Below, one piece after another: positions 17,964 to 25,937 of a stretch of DNA of 64,000 nt. Below the pieces are notes generated by a model, which ran no database searches, had not been told where the DNA came from, and saw only the letters and a program-made list of their open reading frames with translations. The stretch's first letter is position 1. Each line of letters starts with the position of its first letter. Origin of the DNA: Methylobacterium sp. WSM2598 (GTDB lineage Bacteria; Pseudomonadota; Alphaproteobacteria; Rhizobiales; Beijerinckiaceae); contig NZ_KB900609.1 in assembly GCF_000379105.1 (NCBI RefSeq), positions 836,630 through 900,629 of the forward strand. Direction: 5' to 3'. Both the position numbers and the translations under genes were made by a program.

Positions 17964-18848
17964 CTACTTGCCGTCGAGGCCGCGTGCGAACTTCGCGATC
18001 TCACGAGCGACGGCCACGGGCTGCTCCGGCACCAGCGCATGGCCGGCGTTCGGGATCACCACGATCGTCACCCGATCGCCGAGCAGCGACTTCAGCACGC
18101 CGGCGAAGCGCCGGGGAGCCACCGGATCGTGCTCGGCCTGCAGGTCGAGGATCGGGGCGCGGCCGGCCGCGAAGTAGTCGTCCACCGGCGTGTGGTTGCG
18201 GGCATGCGACTCCATGTGGTGCACGGCGGTGTTCCAGCCGCCGAGCCAGACCCGCGGGTCATTGCCCGGGGCGAAGAAGGCGATGCGCAGGTACTCGAGG
18301 CGCTTCTTCTCCGGCAGCGACGGGTCGGAGGGTCCGTCGATGGCCTTGCGCATCTCGGGCCCGATCGGCTTCTCGGTGCTGCCGGGCGGCACCTTGCCCG
18401 CCGAGGCCGCCGCAACGACGACGCCCTTCACGAGGTCGGGCTGGTCCGCCGCGATCTGGCGGGCGACGAAGTTGCCGAAGGCGTGGCCGACGACAACCGC
18501 CGGGGCCGCCTTCTCGTGCTCGATCACGCTGGCGACGTCCGCCGCGAGGTCGTGCATGTTGAGGCCCTCCATGGGGCCCTCGCTGCGTCCGATCCCGCGC
18601 GGCTGCGGCCGCAGCACCCGGAAGCCGTCCTCGGCCAGCATCCGCGAGACAACGTCGTAATCCTCGCCCGACCGGCCGAGCGAGGGCAGGATCACGATCG
18701 TCGGGCCGGTACCCTGGGACAAGGCCTCGATCTTAACGCCGTCGCGCTCGACCATGGTCTGCGTGACGGAGCCGGCCTCGCGGGCGAGCACCGGGCTCGC
18801 GGCGAGCATCATCGAGCCGAGGGCGAGGGCGTGCAGCAGGCGTCTCAT
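17964..18848 (-). CDS. Exported alpha/beta hydrolase fold protein lacking the nucleophile Ser
   Basis: A 294-residue protein with a signal peptide (LLHALALGSMMLAASPVLA). The alpha/beta hydrolase fold is clear: PTIVILPSLGRSGEDYDVVS, LRPQPRGIGRSEGPMEG, and a late His in IPNAGHALVPEQP. At the nucleophile elbow it reads VVVGHAFGNFVARQ, with Ala (codon GCC) where G-H-S-x-G is expected. The acid may be Asp in LQAEHDPVAP. It may be catalytically changed or inactive, or belong to a subgroup where Ala is normal. The ATG at 18848 has GGAGGA at good spacing; the ATG at 18854 is too close to it. It lies in tandem with the SDR and CMD genes. Confidence 0.8.
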   Translation of the reverse strand: MRRLLHALALGSMMLAASPVLAREAGSVTQTMVERDGVKIEALSQGTGPTIVILPSLGRSGEDYDVVSRMLAEDGFRVLRPQPRGIGRSEGPMEGLNMHDLAADVASVIEHEKAAPAVVVGHAFGNFVARQIAADQPDLVKGVVVAAASAGKVPPGSTEKPIGPEMRKAIDGPSDPSLPEKKRLEYLRIAFFAPGNDPRVWLGGWNTAVHHMESHARNHTPVDDYFAAGRAPILDLQAEHDPVAPRRFAGVLKSLLGDRVTIVVIPNAGHALVPEQPVAVAREIAKFARGLDGK

Positions 18849-18989
18849 GGTCATTCCTCCGTGTCGTCTCAGGTCACCGGACGGGTGATCCCGCCTGCCG
18901 CAAGCGGCGTGCGGGATCGCTCCCCCGGCGTCCGGGCCGCCGCCGGGGTTCAAGCTTGAGAACAGGGCAACCGCCGTCGCGGCCGTCGG

Positions 18990-19790
18990 TCAGTCGCAGC
19001 GCGCGGTCATGCCGCCGTCGACCACGATCTCGGTGCCGGTGACGAAGCGCGCCTCGTCCGAGGCCAGGAACAGGGCGGCGTGCGCCGTATCAGTGCCATC
19101 GCCCATGAAGCCGAGCGGGATGCGCTTCAGCCGGGATTGCAGCAGGGCGTCGACGTCGCCGCCCGCACGCTGCCCGGCGAGGCGCGTCTCGACCATGGGC
19201 GTGTGCATCTGGCCGGGTACGACCGTGTTCACCCGGATCTTCTTCTTGGCGTACTCGACCGCCGTCACCCGCGAGAACTGGATGATTGCGGCCTTCGTGC
19301 TGGCATAGGCGACCTGGGGCGAGCCGGTGTAGCGGATGCCGGACGTCGAGGCGGTGTTGACGATCGATCCGCCGCCGACCTTCTCCATCTCGGGGATCAC
19401 GTATTTGCAGGTCAGGAACACGGACTTGAGGTTGAAGTCGAGCTGGCGGTCCCAAGCCTCTTCCGACAGGGCGACCGCGCCGCCGGGCGCCGATCCGCCG
19501 ATGTTGTTCACCAGGATGTCGACCTGGCCGTAGGCCTCGACGCAGGCCCGCGCCATCGCCTCGACCTGGTCGGCCTTGGTGGCATCGCACAGGTGGGTGC
19601 GGATCTCGCCGCCCGCCTCGCGGGCGCGCGCCACCGTCTCCTCCATGGCGTCGGCCCTCAGGTCGACCGCGAAGACGCGCGCGCCCTCCCGGGCAAAGAT
19701 CACGGCCGCCGCCCGGCCATTGCCCCAGCCCGGGCCGACGCAGCCCGCCCCCGTGATGATCGCCACCTTGCCCTGCAGCCGTCCGGCCAT
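18990..19790 (-). CDS. Short-chain dehydrogenase/reductase (SDR)
   Basis: A 266-residue classical SDR that oxidises or reduces an alcohol/ketone with NAD(P). The Rossmann glycine motif is TGAGCVGPGWGNGRA with an unusual insertion, followed by NNIGGS (NNAG-like), the catalytic Ser in NTASTSG, and Tyr/Lys in VAYASTKAA. The ending FVTGTEIVVDGGMTARCD is typical. Length is normal. It is on the minus strand between the hydrolase-fold gene and the CMD gene, probably in one operon running from 20391 to 17964. Confidence 0.88.
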   Translation of the reverse strand: MAGRLQGKVAIITGAGCVGPGWGNGRAAAVIFAREGARVFAVDLRADAMEETVARAREAGGEIRTHLCDATKADQVEAMARACVEAYGQVDILVNNIGGSAPGGAVALSEEAWDRQLDFNLKSVFLTCKYVIPEMEKVGGGSIVNTASTSGIRYTGSPQVAYASTKAAIIQFSRVTAVEYAKKKIRVNTVVPGQMHTPMVETRLAGQRAGGDVDALLQSRLKRIPLGFMGDGTDTAHAALFLASDEARFVTGTEIVVDGGMTARCD

Positions 19791-19842
19791 GGCCCGTCTC
19801 CCGATGTGATTGGTTCGTGGTTGCGGTGAAGGATGCAGCGCC

Positions 19843-20391
19843 TCAGGGCGCGAGGTCGGAGACCTCGCCCTCGGGAAGGCCGATCTCGAAGGCGTTCAGG
19901 GTGAGGGCGACGAGGATGTAGTAGCCGAGCACGCCCACCAGTTCGACGACGCCCTGCTCACCCAGCACCTGCACGGCGGCTGCATGGACCGCATCGGGCA
20001 CGCGGTGCGTGCTGAGAAGGACGGTCACGTAGTCGTGGACGGCCCGCGCCGCGTCGTCCGTGAAGTGCGGGGTGCGCCGGGCGGCGATGTCCGCCACGAT
20101 CTCCGGGTCGAGCCCCGCCTTCAGCGCCTCGCGCTTGTGGGCGAACCACTCGTAGTGCGAGGTGAAGCTCCGGGCCACGACGAGGATCGCGAGTTCCGAC
20201 AGGCGCGGGCCGAGCGAGGTCTCGTAGCGGCAGAACTCGCCCAGTCGCTGCGCCCGTGCGCCGAGCTCCGGGCTGTAGATCCAGGCGCGCAGGGGCGCCG
20301 GAACGCGGCCCCTCTTGCCGGCGGCAGCTTCGTCGGCGACGCGGGCCTGCGCCTCGCTCATCTCCTCGCGTGCAAGATCGCGAAGTCTCAT
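19843..20391 (-). CDS. Carboxymuconolactone decarboxylase family protein
   Basis: A 182-residue all-helical protein of the CMD/AhpD superfamily: RVPAPLRAWIYSPELGARAQ, SELAILVVARSFTSHYEWFA and the following H, GYYILVALTLNAFEIGLP. The redox CxxC of AhpD-type members is absent (SHYEWFAH instead), so it belongs to the cysteine-free branch that includes gamma-carboxymuconolactone decarboxylases, though the exact reaction is uncertain. It is the first gene of a minus-strand operon and is divergent from the LysR regulator, which probably controls it. Confidence 0.82.
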   Translation of the reverse strand: MRLRDLAREEMSEAQARVADEAAAGKRGRVPAPLRAWIYSPELGARAQRLGEFCRYETSLGPRLSELAILVVARSFTSHYEWFAHKREALKAGLDPEIVADIAARRTPHFTDDAARAVHDYVTVLLSTHRVPDAVHAAAVQVLGEQGVVELVGVLGYYILVALTLNAFEIGLPEGEVSDLAP

Positions 20392-20408
20392 CAGATCCTC
20401 CCCTGGGT

Positions 20409-20432
20409 ATCGTTATGGAAGTTCGTCACGAT
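20409..20432. promoter_or_regulatory. Possible LysR operator
   Basis: ATCGT, 14 bases, then ACGAT forms an interrupted inverted repeat in the 110-base divergent gap between the CMD gene and the LysR gene. This fits the general dyad form of LysR sites (T-N11-A type). It is prediction only. Confidence 0.35.
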
Positions 20433-20501
20433 CGGCTTTGACGCTGGCCCGCCCCGATGCTCTGCTCGGTCCAACACAAGGGCAGAGGCGCGGGAGGGAC
20501 G

Positions 20502-21446
20502 ATGGACATCCGGGAGCTGCGCTACTTCGTGCAGGTCGCACGGGCCGGCAGCTTCAGCGCCGCCGCGAGCCACCTCAACGTGGCGCAGCCCGCCCTGAGC
20601 CGGCAGCTCAAGAAGCTGGAGGAGGAACTCGGGGTGCAGCTCCTGGTGCGCCACGGCCGCGGCGTGGAGGTCACCGAGGCCGGCGCGGTCCTGCTCGGCG
20701 AGGCCGAGGCCCTGATCGATCATCTCCGGCAGACCATCGACAAGGTCCGGGGCGGCCGGCCGAGCTTCGCCGGTCAGGTCGCCCTCGGGGTGGCCCCCAC
20801 CTCCGGGCTGCTGATCGTGCCGGAGATCTACGAGCGCTTCCGCCAGTGCTGGCCCGAGGCGACACTCACGATCCGAGAGGGCATCAGCACCTCCCTGGAG
20901 GAGTGGCTCCTCGGGCGCCGCGTCGACATCGCGGTCCTGCACAACCCGATGCCCCTCGAAGGCATCGTGATGCGGGCGATCCTGCACGAGCGCATGGTGC
21001 TCGCCGTGGCCCCCAACCACCCGGCCGCGGCGGAGGGCGCCATCGGCTTCGGCGACCTCGCCGAGGTGCCCCTCATCCTGCCGTCCCTGCCCCACAGCAA
21101 CCGCCGGCTGCTGGAGCGGGCCGCGATCCAGCACAACGTCCGTCTCAACGTCGCCCTGGAGGTCGACAGCATCCCGCTCATCAAGTCGATGGTGAAGCGC
21201 GGCTTCGGGGCGACGATCCAGACCTTCGCGGGTGTCGCGCTCGAGGTCGCGCGGGGCGAGTTCGTGGCCCGCCCGATCGAGCGGCCAGCCCTGACCTCGA
21301 CGATCTGCATCGGAATGCCGGTCGAGGCGCGCACCGCGTGGCTGACTCTGGAACTGTCGCGCCTGGTGCGCACCTGCGTAGCGGGGCTGGTGGCCCGGGG
21401 CGCCTGGGTGGGCGCCCGCATGGTCGAGGAGGAGCCGGAGGCCTGA
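20502..21446 (+). CDS. LysR-family transcriptional regulator
   Basis: A 314-residue regulator. The N-terminal winged helix-turn-helix is classical: MDIRELRYFVQVARAGSFSA, ASHLNVAQPALSRQLKKLEE, VRHGRGVEVTEAGAVLL. The rest is the substrate-binding-like inducer domain. The ATG at 20502 has GGGAGGGACG directly upstream and begins at the family's usual point. It is divergent from the CMD-SDR-hydrolase operon and probably regulates it; the inducer is likely a pathway acid (inference). Confidence 0.88.
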   Translation: MDIRELRYFVQVARAGSFSAAASHLNVAQPALSRQLKKLEEELGVQLLVRHGRGVEVTEAGAVLLGEAEALIDHLRQTIDKVRGGRPSFAGQVALGVAPTSGLLIVPEIYERFRQCWPEATLTIREGISTSLEEWLLGRRVDIAVLHNPMPLEGIVMRAILHERMVLAVAPNHPAAAEGAIGFGDLAEVPLILPSLPHSNRRLLERAAIQHNVRLNVALEVDSIPLIKSMVKRGFGATIQTFAGVALEVARGEFVARPIERPALTSTICIGMPVEARTAWLTLELSRLVRTCVAGLVARGAWVGARMVEEEPEA

Positions 21447-21461
21447 CATGGCGGTCCGAGC

Positions 21462-22775
21462 CTAGTGCGAGGTCTGCTGGGGCAGCTCGGCGGCTGCGGC
21501 CGGAGCGACCACCTCGACGCGGCCTCCGGCCATCTCGGCCCGCAGGGCTTCCCACTTCGCCGCATCGAATGCCCCTTCCCACTTGGCGATGAAGAAGGTC
21601 GCGACGACGTTGCCAACGACGTTGGTCAGCGCCGTGCAGGTCGCCATCAAGCGGTCGACGCCGAACAGGAGCCCCAGCCCATTGAGGGGCAGCGAGCGCA
21701 CCGACTGCAGCGTCGCGGCGAGCTTGATGAAGGCGCCGCCCGCGACCGTCGTGCCGCCCTTCGAGGTGAGGAGCAGGATCGCCAGCACACCGGCCTGCTG
21801 CCAGAGGTCGAAGGGCGTGTCGGTCGCCTGGGCGATGAAGGCGACGGCGATCGCCATGTAGATCGAGGTGCCGTCGAGATTGAAGCTGTAGCCGCTCGGC
21901 ACCACGAAGCCGACGATCGCTCCGTCGCAACCGGCCTTCTCCAGCTTCTCCATCAGGCGGGGCAGCACGACCTCGCTCGACGCGGTGCCCAGCACCACGA
22001 GGAGTTCGTCGCGGATCAGGCGCAGGATCCGGAAGATGGACAGCCCCATCGAGGCCGCGACCCCACCGAGCACCACAAGGACGAAGACCAGCGAGGTGGC
22101 CCAGTAGAGGATGACGAGCTTGGCGAGGTAGAGCAGCGTCGAGGCCCCGAACGCCCCGACTGCGGCGGCCATCGCCCCGAAGGCGCCGAGGGGCGCGAGC
22201 TTCATGACGAAGCCGAGGATACGGAAGAGCACGTCCTGCGCCTCCGTGATGCCGCGCAGGATCAGAGAGTCCTTGCCGCCGCCGCCGATGCTCAGCGCCG
22301 CGCCGGTCAGGATCGAGATGAGCAGCACCTGCAGGATCTCGCCCTTGGCGAAGGCGTCGACGAGCGTATGCGGGATGATGCTCAGGAAGAAGCTCACCGC
22401 CGTGAAGTGGCTGGCGTTGCTCGCGATTTTCGCGACATTCTCGTTCATCGCGAGATTGGTGGCGTGCAGGCCCACACCCGGCTCGATCACGTTCACCGCG
22501 ACGAAGCCGAGCGCCATCGCGATAGTGGTGAGCACCTCGAAGTAGATCAGGGCCTTGAGGGCGAGGCGTCCGAGCTGGCGCATATCGGCGACGTGCGTGA
22601 GCCCGAGCACGACCGAGCAGAAGATGATCGGCGCCAGCATCATCCGCAGGAGCGCGATGAAGGCGTCGCCGAGCGGCTTGACCGCGACGGCGGCCTCCGG
22701 GGCAAGGATCCCGAGCAGGATGCCCGCGACGATGCCGATGATGACCTGGACGTAGAGCGGTTTGAGGCGTGCCAT
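21462..22775 (-). CDS. dctA: C4-dicarboxylate:cation symporter DctA
   Basis: A 437-residue member of the dicarboxylate/amino acid:cation symporter family, with 8 membrane helices and two re-entrant loops. DctA features are present: MARLKPLYVQVIIGIVAGIL, LRMMLAPIIFCSVVLGL, the long FVVPSGYSFNLDGTSIYMAI motif, SKGGTTVAGGAFIKLAATL, and DRLMATCTALTNVVGNVVAT (family form DRFMSEARALTNxxGN). It imports succinate, malate, fumarate or orotate-like acids. It ends 16 bases from the convergent LysR gene. Context suggests it takes up the substrate of the neighbouring catabolic genes. Confidence 0.85.
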   Translation of the reverse strand: MARLKPLYVQVIIGIVAGILLGILAPEAAVAVKPLGDAFIALLRMMLAPIIFCSVVLGLTHVADMRQLGRLALKALIYFEVLTTIAMALGFVAVNVIEPGVGLHATNLAMNENVAKIASNASHFTAVSFFLSIIPHTLVDAFAKGEILQVLLISILTGAALSIGGGGKDSLILRGITEAQDVLFRILGFVMKLAPLGAFGAMAAAVGAFGASTLLYLAKLVILYWATSLVFVLVVLGGVAASMGLSIFRILRLIRDELLVVLGTASSEVVLPRLMEKLEKAGCDGAIVGFVVPSGYSFNLDGTSIYMAIAVAFIAQATDTPFDLWQQAGVLAILLLTSKGGTTVAGGAFIKLAATLQSVRSLPLNGLGLLFGVDRLMATCTALTNVVGNVVATFFIAKWEGAFDAAKWEALRAEMAGGRVEVVAPAAAAELPQQTSH

Positions 22776-23088
22776 GGCTCGGTTCGCTTCCTCCTAGGGG
22801 TCTCGCAGGCCCCTTTCCGAGCTCACCAGATACCGACCGCCCCCACAATATCCAATACTTTCTGAGTATAACTTGCTATTACAGTTCGGCATACCTGCCA
22901 AAAACCGCGCTCTTCTGCAATTTTGTTCCGAGAGCCTCTTGATCATGCATGAGAGTGGCGGTATTCAGATGCCAATTCGCGGCGCATAAACTTCTTACAG
23001 CTGGACAGCAAGCGCTGTACCCGACTGTTCCATCTGTGCAATACGCTGGTGGACAGGATCGCCACGCATGAAAAATGGGAGGAACGGA
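22776..23088. other. Divergent promoter region
   Basis: 313 bases between dctA and the second ModA-like gene, relatively AT-rich around 22840-23000, so it should hold both promoters. No specific operator could be assigned. Confidence 0.35.
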
Positions 23089-23892
23089 ATGACCCGATCG
23101 AACCGCGGCGGCGTCGCGGCCCTGGGGCTGGCCGCCATGATGGTGATGACCGGCCCGAGCCACGCCGCCGAGATCCACGTCCTGGTCTCGGGCGCCTTCA
23201 CGGGGGCGTTCCGCACGATCGTCCCGCGCTTCGAGCAGGCGAGCGGGCACACGCTCATCCTCTCCTGGGGGCCGTCGTTCGGGACCACGAAGGACGCGCT
23301 GCCCGTCCGCATCGCGGCGGGCGAGGACGCCGACGTGCTGCTGATCGTGGGCAGCTCGCTCGATAAGCTCGTGGCCGAGGGCCGCTTCGTGCCCGCGTCG
23401 CGCACCGCCATCGCCCAGTCGCGGATCGGCGTCGGCGTGAAGACCGGCGCGACGAAGCCGGATGTGAGCTCCATCGACGCGCTCCGGCAGGCGCTCCTTG
23501 CAGCGGGGTCGATCGGCTACTCGGAGGGCGCGAGTGGCGTGTTCGTCTCGACCGATCTCCTCAAGCGGCTCGGCATCGCGGACCGCGTCGCGGGCAAGAT
23601 GCGCAAGATCACCGGCGAATTGGTCGGCGAGGCGGTGGCCCGGGGCGAGGTCGAGCTCGGCATCCAGCAGGTCAGTGAGCTCCTGAGTGTGGGTGGCGTC
23701 GATTTCGTCGGCCCCCTGCCGGATGAGGTTCAGAAGGCGAGCCCGATGACCGCTGCCGTCTCGGAAAAGTCCAAGCAGATCGAAGCTGCCAAGGAGTTCG
23801 TCGCCTTCCTATCGACTCCGGACGCTCGTCAGGACCTCAAGCGCAGCGGTCTTGATCCGCTGACGACCAGCGAGAGCCAGCCCTCGCGGTGA
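23089..23892 (+). CDS. ModA-like periplasmic substrate-binding protein, copy 2
   Basis: A 267-residue paralogue of the protein at 17070-17858, with signal peptide (GLAAMMVMTGPSHAAE). Shared blocks include the segment VSGAFTGAFRTIVPRFEQAS, the LSWGPSFGTTKDALPVRI loop, SIGYSEGASGVFVSTDLL, VGEAVARGEVELGIQQVSEL and VGPLPDEVQKASPMTAAVS. The ATG at 23089 has GGGAGGAACGG upstream; the earlier in-frame Met at 23068 does not. It is followed by the BKACE gene after 61 bases, then the amidohydrolase and MFS genes on the same strand. No ABC partners exist, so it may act as a sensor-like or scavenging binding protein, or use components elsewhere. Confidence 0.82.
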   Translation: MTRSNRGGVAALGLAAMMVMTGPSHAAEIHVLVSGAFTGAFRTIVPRFEQASGHTLILSWGPSFGTTKDALPVRIAAGEDADVLLIVGSSLDKLVAEGRFVPASRTAIAQSRIGVGVKTGATKPDVSSIDALRQALLAAGSIGYSEGASGVFVSTDLLKRLGIADRVAGKMRKITGELVGEAVARGEVELGIQQVSELLSVGGVDFVGPLPDEVQKASPMTAAVSEKSKQIEAAKEFVAFLSTPDARQDLKRSGLDPLTTSESQPSR

Positions 23893-23953
23893 GGCCCTTC
23901 GGCCGTGGTGTGCCGATCAGCCCCACTGCCGGTCTCTTCAAGGAAGCATCGCC

Positions 23954-24787
23954 ATGAACTCTGTCGTCATCGCGGTCGCGATCACCGGTTCGGTGCCGCG
24001 CAAGAAGGACAACCCCGCCGTCCCGACCCGCGTCTCGGAGCAGATCGAATCCACCCACGAGGCTTATCAAGCCGGCGCCACCCTCGTGCACATCCACGTG
24101 CGCAACGACGACGAGTCCTCCTCCTCGGATCCCGACAAGTTCGCCGCCGTGCAGGAGGGCGTGCGCAAGCACTGCCCCGGCATGATCGTGCAATTCTCCA
24201 CCGGCGGGCGCGGGCGCGACCCGAGCGCGCGCGGCCTCTCCCTCGTGCACCGGCCCGACATGGCCTCGCTCTCGACCGGCTCGGTCAACTTCCCGACCAT
24301 CGTGTACGAGAACCCCGCCGCGCTCGTCACCGAGCTCGCCGGGCAGATGCGCCGCTACGGCATCCGGCCCGAGATCGAGATCTTCGACCTCTCGCACCTG
24401 CACGGGGCGAGGCGGCTGATCGAGGCGGGGCTGATGGACGAGGCGCCCCACGTGCAGTTCGTGATGGGGGTGAAGAACGCCATGCCGGCGGACGAGCATC
24501 TGCTCGACATCCTGCTTTCCGAGACGCGACGCATCCTGCCGAAGGCCACCTGGACGGCGGCCGGCATCGGGCGCGAGCAGGCGCGGGTGATGGGCTGGGC
24601 GCTCTCTCGCGGGGCGGACGCGGTGCGCACGGGGCTGGAGGACAACATCCGGGTGGCGAAGGACCGGCTGGCGGCGAGCAACGCCGAACTGGTCTCCCTC
24701 GCCGCCGAGATGGTCCAGAAGCACGGCCGGCGCGTCGCGACGCCCGCCGAGGCTCGCCAGATCCTGCACCTGAGCCCGACTTCTTGA
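23954..24787 (+). CDS. Beta-keto acid cleavage enzyme (BKACE, DUF849)
   Basis: A 277-residue TIM-barrel enzyme of the BKACE family, which cleaves a beta-keto acid using acetyl-CoA to give acetoacetate and a CoA ester. Visible hallmarks: VVIAVAITGSVPRKKDNPAV at the N-terminus, the metal-binding LVHIHVRNDDE with two His, FSTGGRGR, TGSVNFP, EIEIFDLSHL, and TAAGIGREQARVMGWALSRG with VRTGLEDN near the end. Substrate class cannot be fixed from sequence alone. AAGGAAG lies upstream of the ATG. It is in a plus-strand group with the binding protein, amidohydrolase and MFS genes. Confidence 0.88.
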   Translation: MNSVVIAVAITGSVPRKKDNPAVPTRVSEQIESTHEAYQAGATLVHIHVRNDDESSSSDPDKFAAVQEGVRKHCPGMIVQFSTGGRGRDPSARGLSLVHRPDMASLSTGSVNFPTIVYENPAALVTELAGQMRRYGIRPEIEIFDLSHLHGARRLIEAGLMDEAPHVQFVMGVKNAMPADEHLLDILLSETRRILPKATWTAAGIGREQARVMGWALSRGADAVRTGLEDNIRVAKDRLAASNAELVSLAAEMVQKHGRRVATPAEARQILHLSPTS

Positions 24788-24887
24788 GGCGACGAGATCG
24801 AGTCAGGCCCGCTCCCACAAGGCCTGCATCCGGCCGCAGCTCATCAGCTGATCAGAACAGCAGACGACAGCATCAGCAGGAGAACGC

Positions 24888-25913
24888 GTGACCGCACACC
24901 ACGGTGATCCGACACGGCGTGCCCTCATGCTGGGCGCGGCCTTGGCAATGACATGGCCTGCGCTCGCGCGGGCGACCAAACAGGGAGATCGAACCAAGAT
25001 GACGAGCTCGGCAGCGACGGCATCCCAAGCCAGTGACCTCAACCCGCAGCCGGAGGGGCCACCACCGAACCCCAACCCCCGTAAGCCGCGCCTCGCGCTG
25101 CCTGCTGGCGCCTGCGACGCGCACTGCCACATCTACGGGCCGTTCGATCGCTTCCCGCTGCCGGTCGACCGCAGCTTCACGCCGAAGGAGGCTCCTGAGA
25201 CGGCCTTGCGCCACCTGCACGAGCGGCTCGGCTTCTCGCGCGCCGTGATCGTGCACAGTCAAGGACACGGCTTCGACCACCGTCCGCTCCTCGACGCGCT
25301 CGCCACGGGCCAGGGCCGCTATCGCGGCGTCGCCTTGGTCAGGCCGGACACTCCACCCGAGGAGGTGGCACGCTACGCGGTCGCCGGGGTCTGCGGCTCA
25401 CGCTTCAACTTCATGACCCACCTCTCCGCCCGCCTGTCCAATGACGCGATCTCCGATGCGATCCGCCTCATCCGACCGCACGGCTGGCACGCCGAGATCC
25501 ACGTCGGCGGCCGGCAGCTCCTGGAGGCGGAGGCGTTCATCCGCTCGATCGAGGTGCCGGTCGTCATCGACCACATGGCCCGCCTCGACATCGCAGAAGG
25601 GCCGGACGGGCCGGTCGCGGGCGCGATGAAGCGGCTCCTCGACACCGGCACGGTGTACGTGAAGCTGAGCGGGCCCGAGCGCCTCTCGAAGGTGGGTGCG
25701 CCCTACCACGACGTCGTGCCGCTCGCGGCTGGCCTCGCCCGCCACGCCCCCGAGCGCGTGCTCTGGGGCAGCGACTGGCCGCACGTGAACCTGCACGGGC
25801 CGATGCCGGATGACGGCGACCTCGTCGACCTCATCGCCGAGATCGCCCCGAGTGAAGCGGCTCGCAAGCTCCTGCTCGTCGACAACCCGACCCGGTTCTT
25901 CGGCTTCGTCTGA
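24888..25913 (+). CDS. Exported amidohydrolase-2 enzyme, 2-pyrone-4,6-dicarboxylate hydrolase-like
   Basis: A 341-residue metal-dependent hydrolase of the amidohydrolase_2/LigI branch: ACDAHCHIYGPFDRFPLPVD (HxH motif), VIVHSQGHGFDHRPLLDAL, HAEIHVGGRQLLEAE, VPVVIDHMARLD, and VLWGSDWPHVN with the catalytic Asp. LigI-type enzymes open cyclic lactones or pyrones of aromatic breakdown. An Arg-Arg leader with a hydrophobic stretch (RRALMLGAALAMTWPALARA) suggests Tat export, unusual for the cytoplasmic LigI itself. Start is the GTG at 24888 with CAGGAG upstream. It lies 24 bases before the MFS gene. Confidence 0.82.
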   Translation: MTAHHGDPTRRALMLGAALAMTWPALARATKQGDRTKMTSSAATASQASDLNPQPEGPPPNPNPRKPRLALPAGACDAHCHIYGPFDRFPLPVDRSFTPKEAPETALRHLHERLGFSRAVIVHSQGHGFDHRPLLDALATGQGRYRGVALVRPDTPPEEVARYAVAGVCGSRFNFMTHLSARLSNDAISDAIRLIRPHGWHAEIHVGGRQLLEAEAFIRSIEVPVVIDHMARLDIAEGPDGPVAGAMKRLLDTGTVYVKLSGPERLSKVGAPYHDVVPLAAGLARHAPERVLWGSDWPHVNLHGPMPDDGDLVDLIAEIAPSEAARKLLLVDNPTRFFGFV

Positions 25914-25937
25914 GGCGGTACCGAGCAGGAGGACCCG

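Noticed and set aside
21181..22848. 555-codon minus-strand frame over dctA and part of the LysR gene
   Set aside because: Shadow in a second frame of dctA; the true DctA protein is at 21462-22775.
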